From Mesaphorura yosii (Eukaryota > Arthropoda > Collembola > Poduromorpha > Tullbergiidae), in assembly GCA_009869945.1 (NCBI GenBank), contig WIXG01000004.1, forward strand, positions 248,001 to 312,000: 64,000 bases of DNA, in the 5' to 3' direction. The position numbers were made by a program, and so were the translations under genes. Positions 22,646 through 34,693 of the stretch are shown piece by piece. Under the pieces are notes generated by a model that ran no database searches, had not been told where the DNA came from, and worked only from the letters and a program-made list of their open reading frames with translations. Numbering within the stretch: position 1 is the first letter of the stretch; each line of letters begins with the position of its first letter.

Positions 22646-22903
22646 TGCAATTTTTTGCACGACATTTTGCGAAGAATTGACCGGGAATGCATTAGTAAAG
22701 ATATGAATGCTTTAAAAGGAGTTGCATTTTTAATTTTTATCGTGCGCTCATGCCGAGAAGTGGTTGTATTCTTGCAACAAATGCGAAGCTATAAGCCATC
22801 TTCCATGAATGAATCACAAAACAATAAAACATGGCAAATGAAAATTTTAAATATGCCTCTTTTCTTTAATCAAGAAAGAATGCTCTCTTGAGTTTTACAC
22901 ATT

Positions 22904-23893
22904 TTATGATCTTGTAAATCCACCGTCAATGACCAGCGATTCTCCATGAATCATTGGTGCAGCATCGCTCATAAGAAACAAAATCGCATTGACAACCTCT
23001 TCAGACGTGGCAATTCGCTTGAGTGGAATTCTGCCCTGGTAGTCTGGTCCACCGTCTGGGAACATGGTTAGAAACGCCTTGGACATGTCGCTGGGGAAAA
23101 TTGATGGGTTGACCGAATTCACGCGAATATTGTGCGGTCCCAGCTCAATAGCCATGCTGTAAGTCAGCATGTCCAAAGCCGCTTTTGAGACGCAGTAATT
23201 CGTCAAATTCTTGCTATAAAGTTTCGCAGCCTAGAATTTCAGAAACACGTGCAATTTCCACAATGCTCTGCACAATGAAGAATTGATTGAGATTTAGCTT
23301 TCCCTAATTTCATTACTTGTGAAGAAACGTTGACAATCGATCCCCTGATTCCGTTGTCAATCATTTTCTTGGCGATGACCTGGCTCACATTGATGGCGGC
23401 CTTCACATTGGTGTTCATGACACTGAATACATGATAATGGAAAAGTGATTTCCGGGACCTCAAGATAGTCAAGAATAGGAACTTAAGTATTCATGCCTCT
23501 TACTCATCAAAGTCGTCCGGTTTGATTGAAAGGAATGGCGAAATTGTGACAATTCCAGCGTTATTGATTAAATGGTCCATTGGTTCGAGAGTCTCCAGCT
23601 GTTTGCGAGTTGCTTCCCAATCCGTCAGATCGGCTTGTATTGTATGAATTCCTGGAAACTCCTCCTTGAGCTTTGCCAAGTTGTCTGGATTTCTAGCAAG
23701 CGCATAAATTATCGCATCTTGCTTGTGTAGCGTTCGAACAAGGTCTTGGCCGAGCCCTTCAGTACAAACACAAAGGTGTAAATTATAAAAGTACACATGA
23801 AAGTGCAACGATTCAGACTGATGGGCATCAAATACCTCTTGCAGCACCAGTGATAAAGACGCGTTTTCCTTTAAAGGATATCGAAAGGGCCAT
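22904..23893 (-). CDS. DCXR: L-xylulose reductase-like short-chain dehydrogenase (DCXR)
   Basis: Four minus-strand exons (23893-23836, 23756-23504, 23422-23317, 23230-22904) join in phase to 247 residues; animal DCXR has 244. SDR motifs are present: cofactor loop TGAARGLG, NNAG, catalytic Ser in NVSSQ and the YCVSK active-site Tyr/Lys. The C-terminal half is DCXR-like (ALDMLTYSMAIELGPHNIRV, VNPSIFPSDMSKAF, RIPLKRIATSEEVVNAILFL). DCXR reduces L-xylulose and alpha-dicarbonyls with NADPH in the glucuronate-xylulose pathway. Substrate choice cannot be read from sequence, and a general carbonyl reductase role is possible. Confidence 0.9.
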
Positions 23894-26290
23894 CTCACTG
23901 CTTTCAGCCAGAAGTATGATTCCAAATGAATCAGGCTGCTACTGCTGTCTGTATCAGTCAAAGTCAAAATTTCAACTGTAATTAATTAGCAGCAGTTCAG
24001 AATTATGCAGGACAGGCGAGGAAAAGTTCGGCAATTCCAAGTTTTACAGCCGGGATCTCATCAGCTGAAAGGTCAACTTGAGCGTGTTTCCCAGTACATG
24101 CAGTGCTGGAATTGCAGTATGTTAATTTAATGATAAGATTAGTTATAACTCTCAGTCCTCGTACTGATTTATTATGCCTTTCAAAATAGGTTATTGTTGT
24201 ATTTGCCTGCTTCAAGTGTGACCATAAAACACGCTTGTAAAGTCTTGACTTGCCCCCGCTCGACACGCTTCGCCTTCCTCCAATAATATAATTCCTCCTT
24301 TGTAGGACTCGTGTTGGCTTATGAAATCGTTCACGTAGAAGACGTTTCTCATCAGAAATCGACATGTGAGAAATAGCATGCAAGATATTTAATGACTCAT
24401 GTCTTGCAGATCTCGTACATGCCCAGGTCTAGTATTTTCTGTATTTAACACACATAGAGAGATCACAGGTTATTGCGCAAGCCCCGTGGTTGAAGATGTC
24501 ATTATTATAAGAGATTTAAGACAACTTGTTCCATGAGATGCAATCTGCAATGACGTAATTTGAAAGAAATGCGGATTCAGATTCTTCTACGACTTGCACT
24601 TTATGTTTGTTACTCATCAGAAATCTTCCTCGATTGAGTGTGAAATCATCCGCCTCCAATAAAATTGCATACACCGGCTTCAAGTGTGCATCTGTCTCTA
24701 GTAATTGTTATCTTACAGGTTCCGGTCAACTAAAGCGTCATGATCTGGCTCAACCCTCGACCATGCAGTGCTCGTTTCGTGTTTATTATTTGATGGATTA
24801 CTTTGATCCAATACCGCAGCAGTTGACGTGCGTTGCTCTTTCTTTGTCCAAGTGATTCTAAAGGAAATGAAGATGGATCATGCAAGGCTATTATCAAACA
24901 GCACAAACAGCATGCAGTTTTATCGGACATTTGTTCTGCACATTTAGCGAGGAGCAAGAGGAGAAGCATAAACGGTCAGCGACCAGAGGAATCTGTGAAG
25001 CACATGTGAGTGATGAGAGTGTCGTAATCAACAGCGGAGCCCACAGAAATGAAGAGTGGAAGTTTTACTTGACGCTAAAGATTTCCGCTTCAACGGGCAT
25101 CTTTACACATTTGCTTGCAGTATAAAGCGTTAGACAGCAGCTTACTTTAATTGATTTCAATTAGTATTCATTATTCACTTTTTTATGTGTACCTCATTCC
25201 TGATTCACTCCGTCATCACTCGCCATAGAGTCAAGTCTCTCCTTCCCACGAACGAAGCATTTGAGTCAATCAGTCAACGGGTGTCAGTGCCAGCTCACAG
25301 TTTCATTCATTACCTCGTTGGGTGCGACTTTCCGATAGCAATACTGGCAGTGTTTCATCAGTGTCGGTGTCAGCAGTTCGATGGACACCTTGTATCTTAT
25401 CTTCCACCTCTGTGAACTCTTGACTGTTTCATAGTATCATCTCATTCTGAAGTCTATCATTCACAATTGATATCAATTGATATCACTTCATTTTACACTA
25501 CACGAACGCGACATGACTGTGCCAACTGCCAAAAGCTTGCAGGTTTGCAGCGTCTGTGTGGCACGCTTTTTGACCGGTTTTAGCAGTACCATTCTCATCG
25601 AACCCACAACGTGCTTGTGCTTTTGGCAAGATAAAGTTAATTCCACAGATTTAATTAGCCTTCATTAACCGGCATACAGAGTACAAGCGCCAACGTTCGA
25701 CAAACACGCTTCTCGTTGGCACAAAAGGACAAATTATCGACATCATTATGACTGTTGTGTGCGCTAAACAAACATTGCTTAGTTAAGGTGCTGTGGTGTG
25801 TTTTAGCGAAATCATTCACTACTTATTTGTCATCACCAGCACATTATTATTATTGTTATTCTGCCGTATGCGGTTTGACTTTAATGTCTCAATGCCAAAA
25901 AACCTATAAACCAAATCATCTAACACTTCATTTCATTACAGAGACTTTTGCGCTGTGCTGTGCTGCAACATCAAAGCAGTTAGTGAGCTCTATGCTGGTC
26001 TAATGTCACTGTGATTATTAAAGAACTTCATTTCCTTCCTGTGAAACGACGACAAAATAAAATTCCACACCAGTTACAACGACAAGTGCATTACGTCGGA
26101 GTGTCTCAGGTTAGACTTGCCTCCTTCGATATTTGGGGTACCTACAGGAGGGCTGACTTTGTGCATGTTATCTTTGTTTTCCAAAGAATTGGAGATTAAA
26201 TGTGGTGAGTTAAGTGACCTTCAACGACAAGAATTTTTGGATCCAAGAGAATTCGCCATCTTAATTTTATAAACAAGCGCCAAGTGAAAA
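23894..26290. other. 2.4-kb gap between divergent DCXR and RhoL genes
   Basis: No coding exon could be supported. Open frames of 60-126 codons occur on both strands but lack motifs and splice partners. The region should hold both promoters and possibly untranslated first exons. A GATATCAATTGATATC palindrome lies near 25469-25484. Confidence 0.45.
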
Positions 26291-27399
26291 ATGAGTCGAG
26301 GCGTAGGGGGTGTGGGAGAAACGAGGCTACGGCCACTGAAAATCACGGTGGTAAGTTCACTACCAATACACCAGTCGTATGCATTTGCACTTGGTTAAAG
26401 GAGGTGGCAGTAATATTTAGCGAAACGTTTGTTGGTAAATGAAAGGTTGGCGATGGAACGGTTGGAAAGACGTGCTTGCTCATTTCCTATACAATAAATT
26501 CCTTTCCGGAAGAGTATGTTCCCACAGTGTAAGTTCACTTTCACAAGCGACAACAAGAGAGGATGTGAAAGTCATGCAAATATGATGAATTTTCTCGTAT
26601 TTTCTTTAGATTTGACAACCATGCAAAGAATTTGACGGTTGACGGAGTTGGTAAGTGCCAAAGGGGACTTGTAAACGTAAAGAAGATTAGGCAACGGGCT
26701 CTCGGCGCGGGTCTCTAGCTTTTAGTAATAAGGGCTGAGGGACGTGCCAAGGCAAGGGTGTTGTATGATCAAAACGCTGTGTTTATTACTAGAATTTTCA
26801 TTGACTCTCTGGGACACTGCCGGACAAGAAGAGTATGAAAAATTAAGGCCACTATCTTATCCCAAGGTAAGTTACTGAATATTAAATGCAACAATCCTAG
26901 GAGCACCGAAATAAGTGAAATTCCGTTCTTTCTTGTTTCCATAAAAGACTGACTGTTTCATCTTGTGCTATGCGCTCAACAACCGTGCATCGTTTGCCAA
27001 TATAGAAAGTAAATGGATTCCTGAATTGAAGGTTCGTAATCATGATTGGAGGGTAATATTTTTCTCACTGCTAATCTTTCACATTCAAAATTTAGATGCA
27101 CTGTCCTCGTGCCTCCATCGTCCTAGTCGGTACGTTAATTGTCAATAAGCTCAGGATTCTGTCCAAAAAGTTATGAACATTTCTATGATAAGACATTTTT
27201 TGCAGGTACGAAAAAGGATTTACAAGATCAGGGTGAAACCATCTCTTTCCAAGAGGGCAAGAAGCTGAAATCCAGAATCAAGGCAAACCATTTCATGGAA
27301 TGTTCTGCAAAAACGAGTGAAGGACTGGACGATGTATTCGTGGAAGCTGTGCGTGCCGTTATGAAGCAAAAGAATCCGAAGCCTTGCAGAATTTTATGA
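26291..27399 (+). CDS. RhoL: Rho-family GTPase RhoL
   Basis: Seven exons (26291-26350, 26446-26528, 26610-26650, 26793-26866, 26948-27031, 27096-27129, 27206-27399) join in phase to 189 residues. G-box motifs are intact: GDGTVGKT, switch I EYVPTVFDN, switch [25 protein letters not shown] and ECSAK. The C-terminus ends CRIL, a CAAX box favouring geranylgeranylation. The N-terminus (RPLKIT), the [12 protein letters not shown] segment and the C-R/K-IL end match insect RhoL better than Rac1, Cdc42 or RhoA. In flies RhoL regulates haemocyte and follicle-cell behaviour. The usual Ala in GDGAVGKT is Thr here. Confidence 0.9.
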
Positions 27400-27691
27400 A
27401 GAAGCTTACAACTTATAAATTACAATGGGAATCCTTTCTACATTTTATACATGGCATGGCGTATAGAATTAAGCATTAACAAGTGTTCAATGTTACCAGA
27501 ATATTAAGTGGCTTTAATTCTTATTAGTCATTAATTTTATCGAACTACGAATTTTGAATTTGTGTTGAAAAAGTTTATAAGAATTTCACCTATTAGTCCC
27601 CGCATTGTTTTCATTGACCAGTAAATGTAATTTTGATGCCTTTTAACGCCTTTGTAACTGCACGTCATTCTTCGGCGCTTTCAACTTAGTC

Positions 27692-29082
27692 TCATTCAAT
27701 GATGTCAACTTCTGCGATATATCGGTACCCTGGATGATTTGGATCCTTGTGTCTAGTCAATATAGCAACGATGCTCAATTCCTGAGTGTCCAGAACCATG
27801 CCTTCATATTCCTTCCAACTGGATTCTGGGAACTTGTACTCCTAAAATGTGACAATGAATGCGGTCTTGGGTCTTGTGCGCTTCCAAGAAATGCGGTAAT
27901 GTGAATTTGTCATATATTTGTAGCTGGAACAATTCCAATCGCCATGTGTAGTATGTATGGCACCGTGTTTCGGTCATCGCCTTCTCCGAAAGCATATTCA
28001 TTGCCTTCAATTTCTTGTCCAGACACTCTTGCAGCGACGCCAACTGAGCATTCATTTCCTCGCCCTCAACTTCAGCCATGATGACCTGGTTTACAACCAA
28101 AATCAATGATTGTGTTCAAGAGTTAGAATTTTGAAACGATCTTTTTACCTTTCCCTCTGATTCACTGCCATAAAAAATGGTAACGCCTACGATGTTCATG
28201 GAATCATCCAAGTCACAGTCTCTGAGCGCGATGTTTTTCAACCGCAGTTTGTAAGGCTGTCGTTGCTCTATCGTCATGATTAATGCATATAATATTAGAA
28301 TTTGCAAACAGGGGCATAGAACTTGGGCACATACATCTCCACATCTGCTGTATCGTGCAGTTTTTTCCGAATTCTTGAGACCACGGTGATGTGATACCGG
28401 GATGGATCCATCATGAACGGTTCTGTTTCAGGTGCGCTAGTTTTGACCAAACATTGCAGAATCGTCACGTTTTCGACAATCTAAACAAGAGATTGGCGAT
28501 TCAGTTTGTGCATTCAAAATTCAAGCCCACAATCGCATACATCTTCGACATCAATTAGAATCGCAGCAAAGCACGATGTTTTCTTCTTGGCTGGTTCAGA
28601 CCAAATAGGAAAGTATGGGCTGATGTCGCTGTCGTTCTCGTCGTTGTAGCGTAAATGATCACAGCAGGTACAGCCGCCTGTGAAACGGTTGTGGCGTCCA
28701 CTGCCGCCAAAATTGTTTTTGTTTTCTATTTGCTATGTGGGTGGTTGTGAATTGCGAGGGACTAGCAATTTTAGATTTTGACTAATTAGGGACTGTGGAC
28801 CGCTAATGTGGGATCTGGGCGGGTTGTTGGACGCACCGACTTGGAACGACTGCGTTCAAGATTCCTTCGCTGATTATTCCAACGATAATGACTTCGTCTA
28901 TCAGTGGTCATCGCGGCCATCAGTGCAGTGCCGAGATTGATTCCCGTACTAACGTTAACACATCCCGGACACATGCCAACAGCACAAACGACGCAATGCA
29001 ATGTCATATTAACCTCGAATTGACGGTAATTTGGTTCAGCAATTCCAGGATGACCATCAAAATGTCCTGGCGTGTCCAACAT
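27692..29082 (-). CDS. Unrecognised multi-exon protein
   Basis: Minus-strand exons 29082-28837, 28732-28541, 28480-28310, 28256-28149 and 28085 onward join in phase 0 throughout. The N-terminal part has several Cys/His (HCVVCAVGMCPGC, GGCTCCDHLRYND) and an Arg/Ser stretch (RRNLERSRSKS). The middle has SCFAAILIDVED and DPSRYHITVVSRIRKKL; an HxT-like motif invites comparison with 2H phosphoesterases, but the match is weak. The end has LKNIALRDCDLDDSMNIVGV and AQLASLQECLDKKLKAMNML. Reading straight through, the last exon stops at 27804 (332 residues). A neighbouring frame (EYKFPESSWKEYEGMVL, then a stop at 27694-27692) looks more like true coding sequence behind an acceptor, but no phase-matched donor was found. 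The third donor (GTTTGC) is also weak. Confidence 0.5.
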
Positions 29083-29472
29083 TTTGATTAGCTAAGCTGC
29101 ATGGGACAACGAAACTCAAGAAGCTCTGTCGTTTCTTTCCACAACATAGAATGGCTAGAAAGCTATGTGGTGGAGGAACATTTGAATGTGAATTACAAAG
29201 GAATCGAACGTCGTTGTTTCGTACTTTGATTTGATTCCGGTCGTGTGTGGTCGTGCCCCAAATCTTTACCAGTGACTCTTTATTGTCCATTACCTTATAC
29301 AAGTACAAGAATAAATAACTTAATTGTATACGTCTGACATCAAGACAATCTCAGTCAACAGTAGCGAGGAGAGGACAGTTATTTACGTTGTATGATAGAG
29401 GCAAATGTGGCCTAGCGGGGTTACTCTTATTTTTTTCTGACTAATTCGGCTTGGTTTCAATTACAGCGGAAG
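29083..29472. promoter_or_regulatory. Head-to-head promoter region of the unknown gene and nibrin
   Basis: Start codons diverge across 390 bases, so both promoters probably lie here. No TATA box is obvious. A 5' UTR intron for nibrin is possible, since an acceptor-like TTACAG lies at 29461-29466. Confidence 0.5.
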
Positions 29473-32400
29473 ATGATTAAATTAATTAGTGTTCCAAGTA
29501 TCACTAAACCAGATGGTAAGTGTTTAAAGTCACTTGAAGCTGGAAAAAGAGCATTTTAGGCATAAGTTCAAGTTACAAGTTCATTGCTTATTGCTAAATT
29601 GCTAAAAATTTTCACGTGCAATTTGCAGTCGAGGAAATCGTCCTTTTGTGTGGCAAGGAGTATTCAGTGGGAAGAAAGCAACGGGACATCTCTTTAGCAA
29701 AGGACACTTCGATAAGTCGAAATCATGCAACAGTTCAAGTTGATCACCCCATGGCGAATGTGGTAAGTTTTCAATCAATGCTATTCTATCCCACTGGATT
29801 ACTGGATAAATTGATGTACTAACTCGTGTCACCATGTCCTGTCACCCTAGACAAACGCATCCTTGACCCCATCTTTGGTGGTCACTGATTTGGGGTCCAA
29901 GTTTGGGACCTTCATGAACGATGGAATCGATGCTAATCGGCCAGTTTCAATGCGAGAACCCAACACTTTGTCGCATGGAGATCGCTTTCGGTTTGGCTTG
30001 GGGTCAAATATATTCAAGTAAGTGATGAACCAAGAAATTCAGAAAGGTTAGAAGGGTCAAATTTAAATTGGACTTTAATGAATATGGAATGTTGTTCATT
30101 TTCAATCATAGGATTCAATACACACCGATGATTGCTACGTCCTCCTGTCTAAAGACAACTGTAGCACTAAAAAAAGACATTTGTGCATTAGGTGGCCACT
30201 TAGTTCCAGAATGGACGGACAAATGTGACTTCCTAGTGATGGATAACATCACACTGACAGGTCAGATTTTGGTTGAATTATGACAAGAATTGAATTTCAT
30301 GATTAGAGATCATGTTCAATGTCCTGTTTTGGTTCCAACTACAGTCAAGACTGTCTGTGCACTTCTTTCTGCCAAACATATCGTGACGCCAAAATATTTT
30401 GAGGATTACCACGAAGCAGTTAAAACAAAAACAACGAAGGTGCCCAAGCCTGAAGATTATTTACCAAAGCTGGCGGAGACATCGCTTCCCAGAGATGTGA
30501 ACTTCAGCCCTAATCCAAACAGGACCACCTTGTTTCAAGGGAAAACATTCTTATTTCTTTCTACGATGCAGTCCAAGAAAATTGGTGTGGCCATTAAATG
30601 TGGGGGTAAATTCTCAAATGCAAAGTAATTAGTCTTGTAATCACAGAAGAACGCAATTATACTTGATTATGCCGATGCGAACCTTCATCTCCAGGTGGAG
30701 CCGTGAACTTAATAGCAAATGTCACACCCATTGTGCTGAAGTCACCTGATACAATAATTGTAGCACCTCAAGATGAAACAATTACGGGTGGCCTTTGTGC
30801 AAATGCCGTTGGTGAGCACTCAATACTATTTTGCTTTGATGGTGCTGCGACCGCACCTGTGTAAATCCTATAACGTTATTACTTCTGTGTTGTTTTCAGA
30901 AATGTATGAGAAAACTAATAAGCGAATGGTCCAAGAATCAGAAGTCGGGCTTGCAGCCGTTCATGTGACAATTGGCACTTTTTGCAATCCTTTCGTCAAT
31001 GCCACGAAGAAAATTTCGCTCAATATCGTCTCACAAACACAACAGGTGTCAGCTAGTGGTGATGCTTTCACTCAGGTTCACGACTCGGAATCGACATCCC
31101 AACGACGAATGCAGCGCATCATTACACAATCGCAGTCGGGTATTAGTAGAGTTGACGAATCTACCACCGAATCTGTCCCCAGCTTATCGAAAAGAGTGGG
31201 GGAAGTTGGTGCAAACAAGATGAGAAATGAAGATGACGATATTGAAACATCGCTGACGACTGATACAAAGCGCAGGAGGGTAGACATCGCGTCGAGCAGT
31301 AAACGAAGGTCCGAATCTGATAATACTGATAATTCTGATAATTCTTCAAGCAAGTTTTACTTGTAGAATAGGATTGATAGATAGGTTGTGAATGCAGGGG
31401 TGAATAATCATGCTGGAATCTTGGAGCAATGCATGAGTATGCTTCTCATTCCAAGTACAAACGTCTCCGTTTGTCAGATCTCCTAAATAGTTTTTACTCA
31501 ATGGAGCTTTGTTTACATGGGGTAAATGATGAAGAATAAAAATGTTAATTTGCATTGAAGTAATTCAATTTGTAACATGTTTATTCTCAATCATTGATGA
31601 ACGATGAAGTTGGAAATGACATTGAAACCAGAATTTCTTTTTTAATCACTCTAAAGGTTAAAAAGTGTTTCATCAGTTTCACGGATTGTTTTTTGTAATT
31701 ACAAAGTCACTGATTTTGTTTCATTGCATATTAATCAGATTGGATGCTGCTGACACAAAATGTGAAGAGCCAAACGCCAAGAAGGTGCGCCAACTGCCCA
31801 GTTCGTCATCTTCATCCCCTTCCACTACGCAGAGGTCAGCCAGATCAGCTGTTAAAGTCCTGAGTTCCGTTTTTAACATGTTCGACAGCGATGACGAAGA
31901 TGAAGTTGTAGATCCTGACCTGGTCATTGTTCCAGACTCTCAAATAAGTTCTCAACGAGTGACAAGATCCCAAGCCTTGAAATCGCCTGAGAAACTTATC
32001 ATTCCTGATAGCCAAGCCACGTCGCAGAAGGAGCGTTCACCAACCAAAGAGCCGAATGCAACTAAACAGAGAGCCGGACGCCGAGGTCGGTCATCTGAGC
32101 CGCCTCATGATGAACCTGAACCGGTAGCAGCTGCTGCTGAAGATTCACGTGAAGGCATTTCGAATACGGAAGCTACTGGGAAAGAAATTGGTGGTGAAAA
32201 CAAACGCAAACGTACTGAGATCACCGACAACAGCGGTGTAATGATGCCTCCACCCTCGACTCCAGCTAAGAAAATAAAGCGTGCTCCCTCCGATGTGGAA
32301 AGGACACCGTTCAATATCAGAAATCAGGCAATTTGGCATGAAACTTCGATCTTGCATAAGAAGGTTTGCTCTCCTCTTTTCTTCTCACGCTTGTTTAACA

Positions 32401-32803
32401 TCCTACTTACTGATTCACTAATTTTACACAGGTTAAGAAAGGGGACCCTGGAGCTGCTGTGGTTTCACCGAATGAATCACAGATTTTGAAACCTCTGCCA
32501 GTAGCATTCAAAAGTCTTCTGGTGGAGAGAAACATCATGCCTCATTTGGAGAAAGCCGGCAACGCTACCGTCAAGAACTTCAAGGTGTTTAAGAAAGTTG
32601 TCCCACTGACACCAAACAACACAAACTCCGTGATCAGCCACTCTGACAGAACCACAACTACCAAAAAGACAACTGGAAGTACTCGGAGTGCGCTTACATT
32701 TCGACGACACATTGGTTGTCCGACTGAGCCGCTCGTCGTTGAAGTCACTATGCAGAGGCCATCCACGCAAGAAGATTATGTTCCAGATTTTTCTTTCGAC
32801 TAA
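29473..32803 (+). CDS. NBN: Nibrin (NBN/Nbs1), MRN complex subunit
   Basis: Nine exons (29473-29515, 29629-29762, 29851-30017, 30112-30260, 30345-30605, 30695-30811, 30900-31353, 31739-32363, 32432-32803) join in phase to 773 residues; human nibrin has 754. An FHA domain (YSVGRKQRDISL, ISRNHATVQV, GSKFGTFMNDG, HGDRFRFG) is followed by tandem BRCT repeats (CALGGHLVPEWTDKCDFLVM, VKTVCALLSAKHIVTPKYF, GKTFLFLSTMQ). A long Ser/acidic, poorly ordered middle comes next. The C-terminal MRE11-binding motif reads KNFKVFKKV, and a final DFSFD resembles the FxF/Y ATM-binding tail. Nibrin recruits Mre11-Rad50 and ATM to double-strand breaks. The donor joining exon 7 to 8 (AA|GTTTTA) is weak, though its phase fits. 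An AATAAA near 31535 in that 385-base intron could give a truncated form. Confidence 0.93.
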
Positions 32804-33637
32804 AATTTCATTGCCATTCAAATGCGCGATTCTATTCATCATGACTATGACCTTATAAATTATAAATTGCCGACCTGTCTGTCTATTTAACCATTACTTG
32901 TGCACACATTACCGAGTTCGGCCAGCGAGCCAACTTTTGTTCAAGTCGTACTTCCTTCGTCCAAAAGTCAATAAATGAATTCAGCCACTTCGATAGTATC
33001 CCCCGCTGTCTTCCATTGAATTACCTTACGTATTCGTATTCTGAGATAAGATCTTAACAAACACCTGGAGTGTCAGGTGGAATTTGTACGTTTATTACAA
33101 ATCATGACATTTGACATCTTAGCAGAGCTCGTTTTCAAGACTTTGTAGGACTAGTAATTGTCTACATTAACAGTAACATGGAGCAGCTAAATGGGTAACC
33201 ATTTGCTATAATCATGCGTAGAATAATAAAAATGGGTAACTTGATACAAAATCAAGGTCTAGGTAAGGCTTTACAAAAGTTGCCGTTTGCTTGTTTCTAT
33301 AAAAATTAACTCCATAACCATCTGTATGAAAGTATTCAGACTTTTGTAAGAGATTTTCCGTCATAAATCTGAATCTAGTTGTACTTGGTCATGACTAAAA
33401 TAGATCTTTTGAAGTGTGAGATTTCGCCTCACATCAGTTCTCTGTTTACTGTCATTTGAGATAAAATTGACCCGACTCCATCGAAAATAGATGCTGCCTA
33501 ATCGTACAAGTGACTAAACTAAAGCTCTGTGTTCTCTTACATTAAGTACTCGTTGGCAATTTGTCTAGAAGATATTTAAATTGCTTCACAAATTTCATAT
33601 CGCACAGAAAGTTTGGCTGCCATTTGTCATTTCGTGT
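32804..33637. other. Gap between convergent nibrin and Mtl genes
   Basis: Mostly 3' UTR sequence of the two converging genes, AT-rich. AATAAA-type signals occur near 32970 (plus) and 33226. No open frame of note. Confidence 0.5.
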
Positions 33638-34693
33638 TTAGAGCACAATACAGCTGGTTTGTCGGCGGCGGAGTGGTTCCGGTCTCAAAACTGATCTCAC
33701 AGCTTCATCGAAGACCTGAAATCAGTAGTTATTGAGGATATGAGATATTGGCACTAGGGTTTTGGCTTGTTGAATTTCAAGACTTAATTCCAGCCACGGC
33801 TTTACCTGACGAAGTCCGCGCTGAGTAAGAGCGGAGCATTCTAAGTACTTCACCGCCCTAATCTTGTTCGCTAGCCGTTGTCCCTGTTCCCGTTTAATTG
33901 GCGAAGATCCCTGCTCCGCAAGCTGTGACAAAGTTTCCTTATCCTCGCGAAGGTCCAATTTAGTTCCTGTACACAAAAGAACGAAAATGACGCTTGCCGC
34001 AGACAAAGTATCTCAAATGTGTGGCCCACCGATTAAGATAATCACGGCATCCGGACAATGATGCTTAATTTCTGGATACCATTTGCTTGTAACGTTCTCA
34101 TACGATGATGGACTCACAATAGAAAAACACACAAGGAACACGTCGGTCTGTGGAATGCAAAAGCATATGAAGAACATATCTCCAAGAGCTTGCAAAAATA
34201 GAGCATGATCCGGGAAGGTAGAAATTACCTGTGGATATGACAACGGCCTCAGCCTATCATAGTCTTCTTGTCCAGCTGTGTCCCACAGTCCCAAAGAAAC
34301 TGCAAAGACATATCATTTAGCTTAGACTGTCATTTCTGTCTTTCAGGAGCAAGCGGTCAGAATGATAATTACCTGGGATTCCATCAACAACCATCGGGGC
34401 GGAATAATTGTCAAATCTAAAAAAGAGATTGAAGCTCTTTCAAAATATGTCAAAAGTCGAAGCCGAAGCTAACATCGAGTCTGAGTTGACTTACACAGTT
34501 GGTACATATTCACCGGGAAAGCTGTCCGTGGTGTACGAGATAAGCATGCACGTCTTTCCGACGGTGCCATCACCCACCTGCAGACATCGAAATCATTCGT
34601 GTACATCTAGACCATGAAGTTATTGCCCACGACAGACATATATGGCCGTTTTACACTTACCACAACGCATTTGATTGGCCGTCCACTGGACAT
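33638..34693 (-). CDS. Mtl: Rho-family GTPase Mtl (Mig-2-like, Rac-related)
   Basis: Seven minus-strand exons (34693-34661, 34577-34495, 34416-34373, 34299-34229, 34147-34030, 33966-33806, 33715-33638) join in phase to 195 residues. The start [20 protein letters not shown], switch I GEYVPTVFDNYS, switch [30 protein letters not shown], the Rho insert region ([20 protein letters not shown]) and [12 protein letters not shown] are typical of Mtl/MIG-2/RhoG proteins. The polybasic tail RRRQ and the CIVL CAAX box predict geranylgeranylation and plasma-membrane location. Mtl acts with Rac in axon guidance, cell migration and epithelial closure. It shares most intron positions with RhoL 7 kb away. 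Confidence 0.95.

Noticed and set aside
22370-22660. Minus-strand frame across the tRNA (RMGFEPTRAEPIGLAVQRLN)
   Set aside because: This is the usual false translation of an antisense tRNA-Ser gene.
24003-24383. 126-codon minus-strand frame upstream of DCXR
   Set aside because: Arg/Ser-rich without motif. It lies in the promoter-proximal region of DCXR and has no exon partner.
30290-30344. Upstream start MNFMIRDHVQCPVLV for the nibrin BRCT exon
   Set aside because: The acceptor at 30341-30344 (ACTACAG) gives the phase-correct junction to VKTVCALL as in other nibrins; the extra residues are intron.
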